Assembly (NCBI RefSeq): GCF_043951865.1
Contig: NZ_JBINJF010000012.1
Span: 62,001 to 126,000 of the forward strand
DNA from: JAMQKA01 sp043951865
GTDB lineage: Bacteria > Bacteroidota > Rhodothermia > Balneolales > Balneolaceae
Length of the DNA stretch: 64,000 nucleotides
Reading direction: 5' to 3'
A program made the position numbers and the translations under genes. Of the stretch, positions 37,611-46,672 are shown piece by piece (the stretch's first letter is position 1; each line of letters begins with the position of its first letter). The notes under the pieces are model-generated. The model made no database searches and was not told the DNA's origin. It was given only the letters and a program-made list of their open reading frames with translations.

Positions 37611-38606
37611 ATGTTTATCATCGATAGCTATGCGGTGGCCGTTATATTTTGTTTCGTCACCATGTTGTGTTGGGGATCTTGGGGAAACACAGAAAAGTTG
37701 GCAATAAAATCATGGCCTTATCAACTTTATTATTGGGATTATACGATTGGGGTACTTCTGTTTTCTTTAATATTTGGGTTGACCTTGGGGACAATGGGAA
37801 GTGAGGGACGAAGCTTTTTTGCAGATTTGGCTCAGGCAGACTGGTCAGCGTTGGGTTCTGCATTTCTAGGTGGAGTCGTATTTAACCTTGCAAATATACT
37901 GTTAGTGGTAGCGATTGATTTAGCAGGAATGGCCGTAGCATTTCCAGTAGGTATCGGGTTGGCCCTGGTTATAGGTGTTTTTATTAACTACTTGGCCTCT
38001 CCAATAGGGGATCCTGTTATACTATTTGCAGGAGTTGGTCTTGTGACTGTGGCGATAATATTAGATGCACTTGCTTATAATAGAGTCGAAAAGACCCATA
38101 GTTCGGCTAAAGGGATTATAATTTCTGTACTATGTGGGATATTAATGGGATTGTTCTATCGGTTTGTGGCTGCTGGGGTGTCATTAAATTATACCAATCC
38201 TGAACCGGGTTTAATGACTCCGTATGGTGCAGTTTTTATCTTTTCTGTTGGCGTTTTTGTATCCAATTTTCTCTGGAACACCTATTTCATGTACCGTCCA
38301 GTCTCTGGCGAACCCGTTTCCTACAAACAATACTTTAAGGATGGGAATAGCCGATTACACATGGTTGGGATATTAGGAGGTGCAATTTGGTGTCTAGGAA
38401 TGGGTTTTAATTTGTTGGCACCTGAAAAAGCTGGATTTGCAATATCATACGGCCTAGGTCAGGGGGCAACGATGGTAGCTGCAGCTTGGGGCGTATTCAT
38501 TTGGGATGAGTTTGAAGATGCACCACAAGGTACTAATAAACTCATCGGACTCATGTTTCTATGTTTTATTATTGGCTTGGGGCTCATCATTATTAGTCGA
38601 TTATAA
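37611..38606 (+). CDS. GRP/DMT-type sugar permease, probably for ribose
   Basis: A 331-residue integral membrane protein with about ten hydrophobic helices, starting VAVIFCFVTMLCWGSWGNTE as in the glucose/ribose porter (GRP, RbsU-like) branch of the drug/metabolite transporter superfamily. The second half begins near GIIISVLCGILMGLFYRFVA. It follows rbsK by 25 bases and precedes exported nucleoside hydrolases, so ribose released in the periplasm is the natural substrate. The assignment of substrate is from context; the family assignment is from overall pattern. Confidence 0.85.
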   Translation: MFIIDSYAVAVIFCFVTMLCWGSWGNTEKLAIKSWPYQLYYWDYTIGVLLFSLIFGLTLGTMGSEGRSFFADLAQADWSALGSAFLGGVVFNLANILLVVAIDLAGMAVAFPVGIGLALVIGVFINYLASPIGDPVILFAGVGLVTVAIILDALAYNRVEKTHSSAKGIIISVLCGILMGLFYRFVAAGVSLNYTNPEPGLMTPYGAVFIFSVGVFVSNFLWNTYFMYRPVSGEPVSYKQYFKDGNSRLHMVGILGGAIWCLGMGFNLLAPEKAGFAISYGLGQGATMVAAAWGVFIWDEFEDAPQGTNKLIGLMFLCFIIGLGLIIISRL

Positions 38607-38676
38607 AACATACGGGGGGTACTTCACTCCAACAATTAATCTACTTCACATAATATCTGAAAATTTAAAATCATAG

Positions 38677-39666
38677 ATGATGTTCAAATATTTCTTAATT
38701 GTTTTTCTGGTATTTATCGGGATACCAGATATTAGTAACTGTCAGAACAAGGAAAAACCGGTTTCAGTAATTTTTGATAGTGATATGGGGCCAGACTACG
38801 ATGACGTTGGGGCTCTTGCTTTACTCCATGCGTTAGCGGACAGTGGAGAAGCAAAAATTCTAGCTACTGTAGGAAGTAACCGTTATTCCCAAATAGCGGA
38901 AGTTTTTGATGTGATTAACACCTACTTCGGTCATCCAGATCTACCAATAGGGGTTCCAAGGGGGGCTAGTGTAGAGATGAAAGATTGGCAGGGCTGGTCA
39001 AATGTAATAGTATCTAAATATCAACATGATGTGAATTCAAATGAAGACGTCTACGGAGCGGTAGAGTTATACCGAAAGATACTGAGTAAACAGACTGACA
39101 ATAGCATTAATATCGTCACTGTCGGTTTTTTGACAAATATGGCTGATCTACTGGAGTCAAAACCTGATAAATACTCAGAATTAAATGGTAGGCAACTCGT
39201 GGCCAAGAAGGTTAATAAATTAGTTAGTATGGCAGGTAAGTTTCCTTCCGGTAAAGAATTCAATGTGATAAAAGATATACCTGCATCAGACTATGTATTC
39301 GAAAACTGGCCAACTGAAATAGTTTTAAGTGGATTTGGGATAGGTAATAAAATCAAAACAGGGATACCTCTGATTGAAAATAAAAATATTGAAAGTAGCC
39401 CAATTAAGGATGTATATAGTATTTGCATACCAAAATCAGAAGGTGATAAGAATGGGCGAAGTAGCTGGGATCAAACTGCAGTATTAGTAGCTGTTCGAGG
39501 GGCCGACCCGTATTATCATAAAGTACCTGGTCAAATTACTCTAAATCATGAGGGGGAAAACGAATGGATAGCATCCGAGGGAAGCCATTATTATCTGGTT
39601 GAGACCAAGCCTGTTGAATATATGCAAGTTTTGATAAATGAATTGATGCAGCATCAGGGTGAATAA
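38677..39666 (+). CDS. Exported nucleoside hydrolase (first of three)
   Basis: A 329-residue hydrolase that splits N-ribosyl bonds of nucleosides into ribose and base. Signal peptide (FLIVFLVFIGIPDISNC), which may be lipoprotein-type or cleaved. The calcium-binding start is VIFDSDMGPDYDDVGALALL, which has two residues more than the usual DxDxGxDDxxAL. Later elements are INIVTVGFLTNMADLL, SMAGKFPSGKEFN and SSWDQTAVLVAVRGADPYY. Its closest relative is the neighbour at 39692, with a 75-base tract that is almost identical. Periplasmic location matches capture by SusCD and uptake by the permease. Confidence 0.9.
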   Translation: MMFKYFLIVFLVFIGIPDISNCQNKEKPVSVIFDSDMGPDYDDVGALALLHALADSGEAKILATVGSNRYSQIAEVFDVINTYFGHPDLPIGVPRGASVEMKDWQGWSNVIVSKYQHDVNSNEDVYGAVELYRKILSKQTDNSINIVTVGFLTNMADLLESKPDKYSELNGRQLVAKKVNKLVSMAGKFPSGKEFNVIKDIPASDYVFENWPTEIVLSGFGIGNKIKTGIPLIENKNIESSPIKDVYSICIPKSEGDKNGRSSWDQTAVLVAVRGADPYYHKVPGQITLNHEGENEWIASEGSHYYLVETKPVEYMQVLINELMQHQGE

Positions 39667-39691
39667 TTACTAAAACAAAACTCTAGTTGAT

Positions 39692-40690
39692 ATGATAAGT
39701 CTTTTGAAAACCATTCTAATTGTATTGCTACAACTGTATTTATTCCCCTATGGGTCATTTTCGCAGGATCATGAAAGTCCAACTCCTACTCCAATTATTT
39801 TCGATAGTGATATGGGTGCCGACTATGATGATGTAGGGGCTTTAGCTATGCTACATGCTTTAGCTGATAGTGGGGAAGCCGAAATATTGGCAACAATTGC
39901 AAGCAATCGGCAACCTGAAAAGGCAGAAATTTTTGATGTAATTAACACATACTTTGAGCATCCTGATATGCCAATCGGTATCCCACGAGGGATAGCTGTA
40001 GAAAGGAAGGATTTCAGAGGGTGGGGACGAGTATTAGTTAAAAAATTTCCTCACGATATCAAAACAAATGATGATGTCCCAGGAGCAGTAGAGTTATATC
40101 GTAGAGTTCTTAGTAAACAACCCGATAAGAGTGTTACTATAGTAACGGTAGGTTTTTTTACAAATATGGCTAAGCTACTGATATCCAAACCAGACAAATA
40201 TTCTGAATTAAATGGGAAAGAATTAGTTTCGCAAAAGGTAAAAAAAATGGTCAGCATGGCTGGTGAATATCCAAGTGGTAAAGAACACAATATTTTAATG
40301 GATGTACCAGCAACAGATTTTGTACTAGAGCACTGGCCAACCGAAATTATATTTAGTGGATTTAAAATTGGTGAAAAAGTTAAGACGGGAATTCCTCTTA
40401 TTAAAAATGAAAATATTCAGAATAGCCCAGTAAAGGAAGCTTATGTTATTAGCATTCCGCAACAACCTCAGGATAAGAATGGACGAAGTAGTTGGGATCA
40501 AACTGCAGTATTAGTAGCTGTTCGAGGGGCCGACCCGTACTATCATAAAGTACCTGGTAGGAACGTCGTCAATTCTAATGGAGAGAATAAGTGGGATTAT
40601 TCTGGATCTGGTCATTACTACATCGTGGAAAAGGAATCTTCAAGTCACGTACAAACAATCATTGATAACCTCATGCAACATCAACCATAA
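39692..40690 (+). CDS. Exported nucleoside hydrolase (second of three)
   Basis: A 332-residue paralogue of the preceding gene, in tandem at 25 bases. Signal peptide (TILIVLLQLYLFPYGSFSQ). The active-site start is IIFDSDMGADYDDVGALAML, again with the two-residue insertion, then VTIVTVGFFTNMAKLL, SMAGEYPSGKEHN and SSWDQTAVLVAVRGADPYYH. Tandem duplication followed by divergence is clear, with a short tract kept identical, probably by gene conversion. The two enzymes may prefer different bases (inference). Confidence 0.9.
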   Translation: MISLLKTILIVLLQLYLFPYGSFSQDHESPTPTPIIFDSDMGADYDDVGALAMLHALADSGEAEILATIASNRQPEKAEIFDVINTYFEHPDMPIGIPRGIAVERKDFRGWGRVLVKKFPHDIKTNDDVPGAVELYRRVLSKQPDKSVTIVTVGFFTNMAKLLISKPDKYSELNGKELVSQKVKKMVSMAGEYPSGKEHNILMDVPATDFVLEHWPTEIIFSGFKIGEKVKTGIPLIKNENIQNSPVKEAYVISIPQQPQDKNGRSSWDQTAVLVAVRGADPYYHKVPGRNVVNSNGENKWDYSGSGHYYIVEKESSSHVQTIIDNLMQHQP

Positions 40691-40750
40691 CAGAATAAGT
40701 GTAGCTCCCTATCAAATATTCCGGAAAGTTCAAAAAATAAAGAAACGATT

Positions 40751-41836
40751 ATGCATTTAACTCAAATACACAAGGATAGTACACTACAAGAAGCTTTTTT
40801 AAAAAGGTCAATAAATTTAGTTGGTTTAATAATTTTTTCCATTACGCTTTATAGTTGCTCTTCTAACGCACATAATACTCAACAAGAGAATAATAGACCC
40901 GATGATGAGCAAAAAATACGGGTTTTATTTGACAGTGACACTAATAATGAGATAGATGATCAACATGCCTTGGCCTATCTATTATTTAATGGAGATAGAT
41001 TTGATGTTGAAGGGGTAACTGTAAATTCAACTAAAAAGCCGGATGTTGCTCTAGACTATGCTGAGGCAAAACGAATTTTAAAGCTGTGTAAATCGTATGA
41101 CGAAATCCCATTAAAGGAGGGTGCGGACAGTAGATTTATAGATATAAAAGACCAAGTTAATGATGCAGATTTTGAAGGATCATCAGCAGTTAATTTTATC
41201 ATTGAAAGAGCTATGGCAGAGGAAAAAGAAGAGCTTACTCTTTTAGCTGTAGGAAAGCTAACAAATATTGCACTTGCTCTAAAAAAAGAACCGGAAATTA
41301 CATCGAATGCCAAAGTGGTTTGGCTTGGTTCAAATTACCCTGAACCCGGTGAACATAATCAAGATGCTGATACAACAGCAATGAATTATGTTCTCAATTC
41401 AGATATACCCTTTGAAATGGTTACTGTTCGTTATGGTAAACCCTCGGGTACCGATGCTGTTAAAGTAACAAAAGCACAAATATTGAATAGAATGTCAGGG
41501 ATGGGCCCTAAAATATCTCAACCAATAGAGGGACGTCATGGCGGGATGTTTGATAATTTTGGTGACTATTCCATTAATTTATTCAAAAATTATGAAATGG
41601 ATGGTGATCCACCATCTAGACCACTATATGATATGGCAGCTGTTGCAATTGTTAAAAACCCAAATTGGGCTGAATCAAAGGAAATACCAGCGCCCATATT
41701 GATAGATAATAAATGGGTGGATAGGCCTGATAATGAGAGAAAAATTACTGTGTGGGAAAATTTCCATATATATGCAATTATGAGCGATTATTTTGAAACA
41801 ATGAAAAATCCGGTGATTGAAAATAGTAACAAATAA
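40751..41836 (+). CDS. Nucleoside hydrolase-family lipoprotein (third)
   Basis: A 361-residue enzyme of the same fold but distant from the two before it. The hydrophobic segment with lipobox (ITLYSC, Cys about residue 36) indicates a lipoprotein. The active-site start is VLFDSDTNNEIDDQHALAYL, the standard spacing; LTLLAVGKLTNIALALKKEP and VWLGSNYPEPGEHNQDADT follow. A strong terminator lies 68 bases after the stop, so this gene ends the nucleoside/ribose operon. Substrate preference is unknown. Confidence 0.87.
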   Translation: MHLTQIHKDSTLQEAFLKRSINLVGLIIFSITLYSCSSNAHNTQQENNRPDDEQKIRVLFDSDTNNEIDDQHALAYLLFNGDRFDVEGVTVNSTKKPDVALDYAEAKRILKLCKSYDEIPLKEGADSRFIDIKDQVNDADFEGSSAVNFIIERAMAEEKEELTLLAVGKLTNIALALKKEPEITSNAKVVWLGSNYPEPGEHNQDADTTAMNYVLNSDIPFEMVTVRYGKPSGTDAVKVTKAQILNRMSGMGPKISQPIEGRHGGMFDNFGDYSINLFKNYEMDGDPPSRPLYDMAAVAIVKNPNWAESKEIPAPILIDNKWVDRPDNERKITVWENFHIYAIMSDYFETMKNPVIENSNK

Positions 41837-41903
41837 GTAAAGATCGTTATAGTCTTAAATTTCTTAACACATAAGCATTTTCCCATATAATATCCCCTTC
41901 CTT

Positions 41904-41953
41904 GCCCACTATGCTTCTTGAATGAAGATAGTGGGCTTAGTACTTTTTATTGT
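41904..41953 (+). terminator. Rho-independent terminator ending the nucleoside/ribose operon
   Basis: GCCCACTAT with CTTC (41904-41917) pairs with GAAG and ATAGTGGGC (41924-41936) around a 6-base loop, leaving only one unpaired base. TTAGTACTTTTTATT follows. Strong stem and T-rich tail. Confidence 0.8.
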
Positions 41954-42428
41954 TTCTAAAGTTCAGATAACCGACTGAAGATCGTTTGCATTTTTCTCTT
42001 TCAGGGGCTTAGAAAGGAAATTTGAAAGAGATTGTCCAACTTGTGGCCCTACAAATGATTTTTGCCTAATCCGCAAGGTTAAGCAATTAAAGCTCAGCCG
42101 CATTTTTTGCTCAGTCCTTTGCCCGTTTTTTTAACTCTTCTCCAGTATCTATTGACTGTATATGGTTTATGAACTTCCTTGATAGCGAAGTGCAAAATTG
42201 GTTATACATACTTCTCAAGCCTGCTTATAGTGGGCATGTATCATTTTTCAATATCACGGGTGACGGGGATTAATTTTTTATCCTGGAGTATTCCCCAAAT
42301 TGTGTGTCAGAGTCAAACAAAAGTGAGTGTTAACTTAGCAATTCACAAAGCTCCCTCCAGTTAAACTGGCACTTCTACACTTTCTGTTTGAAATTTTCGT
42401 TCTCAAGAAAAATATGTAAGTTAATTGT
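41954..42428. other. Gene-free stretch left of the toxin-antitoxin pair
   Basis: About 475 bases. A frame at 42009-42131 reads LERKFERDCPTCGPTNDFCL and ends in a stop; it could be a zinc-ribbon scrap of a transposase but is too short to assign. This is the boundary between the metabolic loci and the defence island. Confidence 0.4.
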
Positions 42429-42671
42429 ATGAAAACTCTTACCATAAACATACCGAATACTGCTGATATAGATGACAAAGAGGCTAAGATGGCCCTTGCA
42501 TCCAAACTGTATGAGAGAGGCAGACTTACTTTGGGGCAGGCAGCAGAACTGGCAGGATACAGTAAAGAAACTTTTATGGAATTGCTGGCTGAATATAATG
42601 TTTCTGTCATAAACTACTCACCTGAGGAACTTGATGAAGATATAGACAATGCCCGACGCCATAGTCTCTGA
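42429..42671 (+). CDS. UPF0175-family antitoxin-like protein
   Basis: An 80-residue protein with the UPF0175 layout. ALASKLYERGRLTLGQAAEL leads into AGYSKETFMELLAEYNVSVI, and the tail is YSPEELDEDIDNARR. Such proteins carry a helix-turn-helix-like DNA-binding core and accompany DUF3368 PIN-type toxins. The toxin gene starts 23 bases before this stop, the usual overlapping antitoxin-toxin order. It probably neutralises the toxin and represses the pair. Confidence 0.85.
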   Translation: MKTLTINIPNTADIDDKEAKMALASKLYERGRLTLGQAAELAGYSKETFMELLAEYNVSVINYSPEELDEDIDNARRHSL

Positions 42672-43104
42672 TACAAGTTGCTTAATTCTATTCTACAAAA
42701 TTGGTGAGCTCGAACTTCTTAAAAACGTTTTTGGGAATATCCTTGTCACTGAAATAGTTTCAAAAGAGTTTAAAAAGGAACTTCCTGAATGGGTAGAAAT
42801 TGTCCCTCTCCAATCAAATCTACATAAAGGACTATCCAGTGTACTTGATCCCGGAGAAGCCACAAGTATTGCGTTGGCCACTGAACATGACAATTCATTA
42901 TTAATCATTGATGAAGTTAAAGGACGGAAAGTGGCCAGGGAAATGGGAATTCAAATTACCGGTACATTAGGTGTTTTAATAACTGCAAAAGAGAAAGGAT
43001 ATATTAAAGCAGTGAAACCTATTATTGATAAAATGGAAAAGACCAATTTCCGGGTTTCTGATGCACTGCTGCAAAAAGTACTGGAAAAGGTGGATGAGGC
43101 TTAA
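42649..43104 (+). CDS. DUF3368 PIN-like toxin
   Basis: A 151-residue PIN-fold ribonuclease-like toxin. The first acidic site is AIVSDTSCLILFYKIGELEL (Asp in VSDTS), then LVTEIVSKEFKKELPEW, LDPGEATSIALATEHDNSLL and LLIIDEVKGRKVAREMGI (Asp in IIDE), ending TGTLGVLITAKEKGYI. These are the acidic positions expected of PIN enzymes. It overlaps the upstream antitoxin gene by 23 bases, so translation is coupled. RNA cleavage is the expected activity. Confidence 0.87.
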   Translation: MPDAIVSDTSCLILFYKIGELELLKNVFGNILVTEIVSKEFKKELPEWVEIVPLQSNLHKGLSSVLDPGEATSIALATEHDNSLLIIDEVKGRKVAREMGIQITGTLGVLITAKEKGYIKAVKPIIDKMEKTNFRVSDALLQKVLEKVDEA

Positions 43105-43319
43105 CTCTGATATCAAAACTCATAATGCCGGACAACATCTTCAAAACGAGTTACTTTTTTAACCTTGGAAGCATCAAATAAATAGGGTTCTACATTTTTT
43201 GCCACTGCTAATCTGCTCTTCCAAGTCGTAAAAACTCATACTCCGTAAAATCAGTTTTTTTAAATGTTTAATTTATGGATCAAAAGTAGCGCTATATTTT
43301 GACATCCAAAAGATATGAT

Positions 43320-45473
43320 TCATAAATCCATCGTCATCTGGTTGGCTTTGCGAATCTCATCGTAAAAACTGTTTCGCTTCTTGAACAATTTTTCAAAATA
43401 CTCGATTTGCCGGTCCCGGTAGTCGTAAATGATCGGTATCTGGTTTGACCGGGTGATCCGACCAATATACTGTATCAATTTGCCTTTAAAGGCAAACGGG
43501 TACACTAAGAACAAGCAGTCGAACCGGTCCACGTCAACACCTTCTCCAAAGAATTGGCCAGTTGATAACACAATCTGAAAATGACCGGCCTGTATCTGTT
43601 TCATCTTGGACTGCTGGCTTCCTTTGGAGTCATCTCCACTCAGGGTGATCGTTTCAAACCGCTCCTTCAGGTACAGGTTCAATACTTCGATATGCGATTT
43701 CCGTTCGGTAAGCAGCAGTACCGTCTTCTTTTGGTCAATCACATCTGCCAGGTCACCCACAATTAACTGATTTCGTGCAGTGTCGTGTACAAGAATCCGG
43801 GAGAGTATTTCATAGTCGTCAATACGGTAATCGAAGGGGGCCTTAAGACCTGTTTCCCTGATGTTGATCTGAACCGTAGAAGGTTTTTCATCATCCAGAA
43901 AATCAGCCGTAATTTTGGAAAGAATATTTCCTATGTAGACATAAATCAGATTCTCATCATTGTTCTTTCGCATAGGTGTAGCCGTAAGCCCATACAGGTA
44001 GTAGGAGCTAAAGCGAGTGATGGTTTCCCGGAACGTTTTGGCCGGAATGTGATGGCACTCGTCAACGATAATGGTTCCGAACGAATCCAGGATCTTGTCG
44101 CTTTCCTCGTTTTGTTTCAGCGTTTGAATCATCCCCACCGTGATATCCTTTCCCTGCTTTTTATGGGAACCGGAGAACTTCCCAATGTTTTTCTCGGGAA
44201 TACCCAAAAACGACTCGATTCGCTCGACCCACTGGTCAAACAATTGCTTACGGTGTACGATGATCAGGGCCGGTTGCCGCTTGCGGGCGATGAGTTCAAG
44301 CCCCATAATCGTTTTACCGGATCCCGGTGGGGCCACGATAACTCCAAAATCCTTCTTTGAAGTCGGCTGCAGGGCTTTCTTTTGGTGAGGATACAGTTCA
44401 ATGCTTGATTGAAAGGTCACTGGCGGTTTCTTCTGACGCCGATCTTCGATATGATAAGAAAGGTTCCCCTCTTTACAATAAGCAATTAAATCGGGAAGAA
44501 AGCCCCGGGGTATGATGATATTATTTTCCTCTTCCCCTATCAGATTGAAATACTTTTCCGTCTGCCAGGTACTTCGGCCCAGCTTCTTTTTTATGAGGTA
44601 GTCAGAATTGACAAAGTTTAACTGGTCTCGGATAAAATTGACAACCTCAGGGGGAATATTATCCCTGTTCAACCACACCTGATTATCCAGAACGATTTCC
44701 AATTCTCCTTCTGAAGAGTTGCCGGTTATAGTCGAAGAAGAGGATGAATTCTCGATTGAGGCGAATACTTGATCCAGCCGGGCAGGGGATACTTTTTGTA
44801 TCTCTTCCAAAAACTTCCACTGGTCGCTGTAGGGCTGACCAGTATTGGGATTAATAAAACAGGTATTCCCCTCGGCCATCCATTTTTTATTCAGTGGAAG
44901 GGCAATGAGGTTGCCTAACCCTTTGCCTGAATGAGAATCTTGATTGGGAAACAGCCGGTCGAAACTCGCATCTTTTTCAAATTCAGAGAGAATACCGGCC
45001 TCCCGCAACAAATGGAAAGCAATTTTTCTGCTTTTCCACGCCGGACATGGTTGTTGGAAAAAGATCCACACGTGTCCACCGTTGCCGGAACGAGAACGTT
45101 CCAGATAGGCGGACATATTGTGCCGTTCACATACTTGTAAAAACTGCCGGCTATCCTCCATCCAGTTTTCCTTGTCAAAATCGGCGGCCAACAGCCAGGA
45201 GGTGTTATCCTTCAGTAAGGGATAGATGCCAATCGTTTCTTTGCCCGACAGGTGCTTTCGAATAACGGTAGGAGTAAGTGGAGCAAGCTCCTTGTGTTTG
45301 AAGTTCTGAAAGGTGCCACCCAGCGCCTTATGCTTTTCGTATCTCTCCCAATCCACATTATAGGCCGGCATGTATCCGTCGCGATCTTCATTTTCCCACC
45401 GGCGGGCGTAGATATCTTCCCGGCCTCTAAAAAGGGACTGGAACAGTTCAATATGCTGGTTGGATATCGCCAT
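43320..45473 (-). CDS. TOTE-type primase (AEP) fused to SF2 helicase
   Basis: A 717-residue protein of the TOTE conflict-system type. The N-terminal archaeo-eukaryotic primase domain has FRGREDIYARRWENEDRDGY, the metal motif WLLAADFDKENW (Asp98, Asp100) and SGNGGHVWIFF (His134). The helicase part starts ELYPHQKKAL, with Walker A APPGSGKT, DECHH, GLTATPMRK, and motif VI YIGRITRSNQ. TOTE genes have been proposed to act against mobile elements or as mobile elements' own replication helpers. It is a lone minus-strand gene between a toxin-antitoxin pair and an AbiEi-like gene. I see no associated nuclease domain in the polypeptide. Confidence 0.85.
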   Translation of the reverse strand: MAISNQHIELFQSLFRGREDIYARRWENEDRDGYMPAYNVDWERYEKHKALGGTFQNFKHKELAPLTPTVIRKHLSGKETIGIYPLLKDNTSWLLAADFDKENWMEDSRQFLQVCERHNMSAYLERSRSGNGGHVWIFFQQPCPAWKSRKIAFHLLREAGILSEFEKDASFDRLFPNQDSHSGKGLGNLIALPLNKKWMAEGNTCFINPNTGQPYSDQWKFLEEIQKVSPARLDQVFASIENSSSSSTITGNSSEGELEIVLDNQVWLNRDNIPPEVVNFIRDQLNFVNSDYLIKKKLGRSTWQTEKYFNLIGEEENNIIIPRGFLPDLIAYCKEGNLSYHIEDRRQKKPPVTFQSSIELYPHQKKALQPTSKKDFGVIVAPPGSGKTIMGLELIARKRQPALIIVHRKQLFDQWVERIESFLGIPEKNIGKFSGSHKKQGKDITVGMIQTLKQNEESDKILDSFGTIIVDECHHIPAKTFRETITRFSSYYLYGLTATPMRKNNDENLIYVYIGNILSKITADFLDDEKPSTVQINIRETGLKAPFDYRIDDYEILSRILVHDTARNQLIVGDLADVIDQKKTVLLLTERKSHIEVLNLYLKERFETITLSGDDSKGSQQSKMKQIQAGHFQIVLSTGQFFGEGVDVDRFDCLFLVYPFAFKGKLIQYIGRITRSNQIPIIYDYRDRQIEYFEKLFKKRNSFYDEIRKANQMTMDL

Positions 45474-45600
45474 AGGTAACGATCAAAGATATCTCATTCT
45501 GCTTTTACAAGTTAATAAAATGGTCACTTGTACCTGTAGTGCAATAATTTATCTATAGTGAACTAAATTGGCGAGTCATGAAATAATGGAAGTTATACTA

Positions 45601-45655
45601 TTGTTCATTAATTTATACCGTTCACGGAACGTGAACATGTATAGAAAATGAACAA
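45601..45655. promoter_or_regulatory. Nested palindromic operator ahead of an AbiEi-like gene (copy A)
   Basis: Inner palindrome GTTCACGGAACGTGAAC (45620-45636) is flanked at exactly 11 bases on both sides by TTGTTCAT (45601-45608) and ATGAACAA (45648-45655). The right outer arm touches the ATG. The same structure recurs at 49620-49674 with the same spacing. Probably an autoregulatory site. Confidence 0.75.
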
Positions 45656-46657
45656 ATGGAAGCCGATATATTCCCCATAGCACAAGAAAACCTTGAGAAA
45701 CTCACCCAATTTAAGCTAGAAATTGGGGAACGAGAGAAGTATATCCAAGATGAACATCAAGTTGATGCAATGGAAAAGGTAAAGCTCCATCTTCCTGATG
45801 AGACATTGGAGTTCTTTACAGAAATAAGGAAGGAGGTCCGAACCCACCAATTACCCAAAATTTATGAGTTGGCCAAGACCAATAAACCATTTCTGTTAAT
45901 TGGAGGACAAATTTTTCCGAATATAAAAGAGAAGCTAAAAGACAAAGGGATTAACTGGATTGATGGTGCCGGTAACATGTACATCAGGACCGAAGATCAC
46001 TTTCTTTATGTGGATCATAACGAGACATTCCATGTTAAAGTCGAAAGGGATCGCGCCTTTACTAAAACGGGATTGAAAGTAGTCTTTTTATTTCTTCTCG
46101 ATGAAGACTGGATTCAAAAAACGTATAGAGAAATTGCCAAAGCTGCAGATGTAGCATTGGGAACGATTGGGTATGTCATCAATGGACTTAAGAAAAGAAA
46201 GTATCTAGTAAAAAAGGATGAAAAAAAATATCAGCTAGTACGTAAAGATGAATTAATTGATGAATGGATCGGTGCTTATGAAACAGAGCTAAAACCTAAG
46301 CTAGACAAGGGTTATTTTGCATTCATTGATGAAAAAGAGGCGGTTAATTGGGAAAAGATAGAGCTTGATGATCAAACAGTATGGGGTGGAGAAGCTGGTG
46401 CAGATTTACTTACTGGAATGTTAAGGCCTCAGACCCTGACTCTTTATACAACCCACACTAAAGGTAATATAATGAAGAAATTTAGATTAAAGCCTGACCC
46501 TAATGGTACGGTCCAGGTTTACGAGCCGTTCTGGAATATTGAAGAGAGAAAAGAGACTGCCCCTCCTTTGGCTATCTATGCAGACTTAATCTTGACGGGC
46601 GATGAACGCAATTTTAAAATAGCTGAAAAAATACACGGCGAGTTCATACAATATTAA
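45656..46657 (+). CDS. AbiEi-like (type IV antitoxin family) winged-helix protein
   Basis: A 333-residue protein resembling the AbiEi_2 group. Diagnostic stretches are PFLLIGGQIFPNIKEKLKDK, GINWIDGAGNMYIRTED, the winged-helix segment TYREIAKAADVALGTIGYVI and, near the C-terminus, GGEAGADLLTGMLRPQTLTL. AbiEi proteins normally repress and neutralise an AbiEii nucleotidyltransferase toxin. No AbiEii-like gene follows: the next gene is convergent. The ATG directly abuts a nested palindrome (45601-45655), so autoregulation is likely. Its role here may be purely regulatory or defence-related. Confidence 0.8.
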   Translation: MEADIFPIAQENLEKLTQFKLEIGEREKYIQDEHQVDAMEKVKLHLPDETLEFFTEIRKEVRTHQLPKIYELAKTNKPFLLIGGQIFPNIKEKLKDKGINWIDGAGNMYIRTEDHFLYVDHNETFHVKVERDRAFTKTGLKVVFLFLLDEDWIQKTYREIAKAADVALGTIGYVINGLKKRKYLVKKDEKKYQLVRKDELIDEWIGAYETELKPKLDKGYFAFIDEKEAVNWEKIELDDQTVWGGEAGADLLTGMLRPQTLTLYTTHTKGNIMKKFRLKPDPNGTVQVYEPFWNIEERKETAPPLAIYADLILTGDERNFKIAEKIHGEFIQY

Positions 46658-46672
46658 GTTGGCCAATATCAA

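Noticed and set aside
42009..42131. A transposase zinc-ribbon fragment
   Set aside because: Only one CxxC pair and about 40 codons; too little to assign.
42649..43104. A standard VapC toxin
   Set aside because: Sequence layout and the UPF0175 partner fit DUF3368 rather than a classical VapBC pair.
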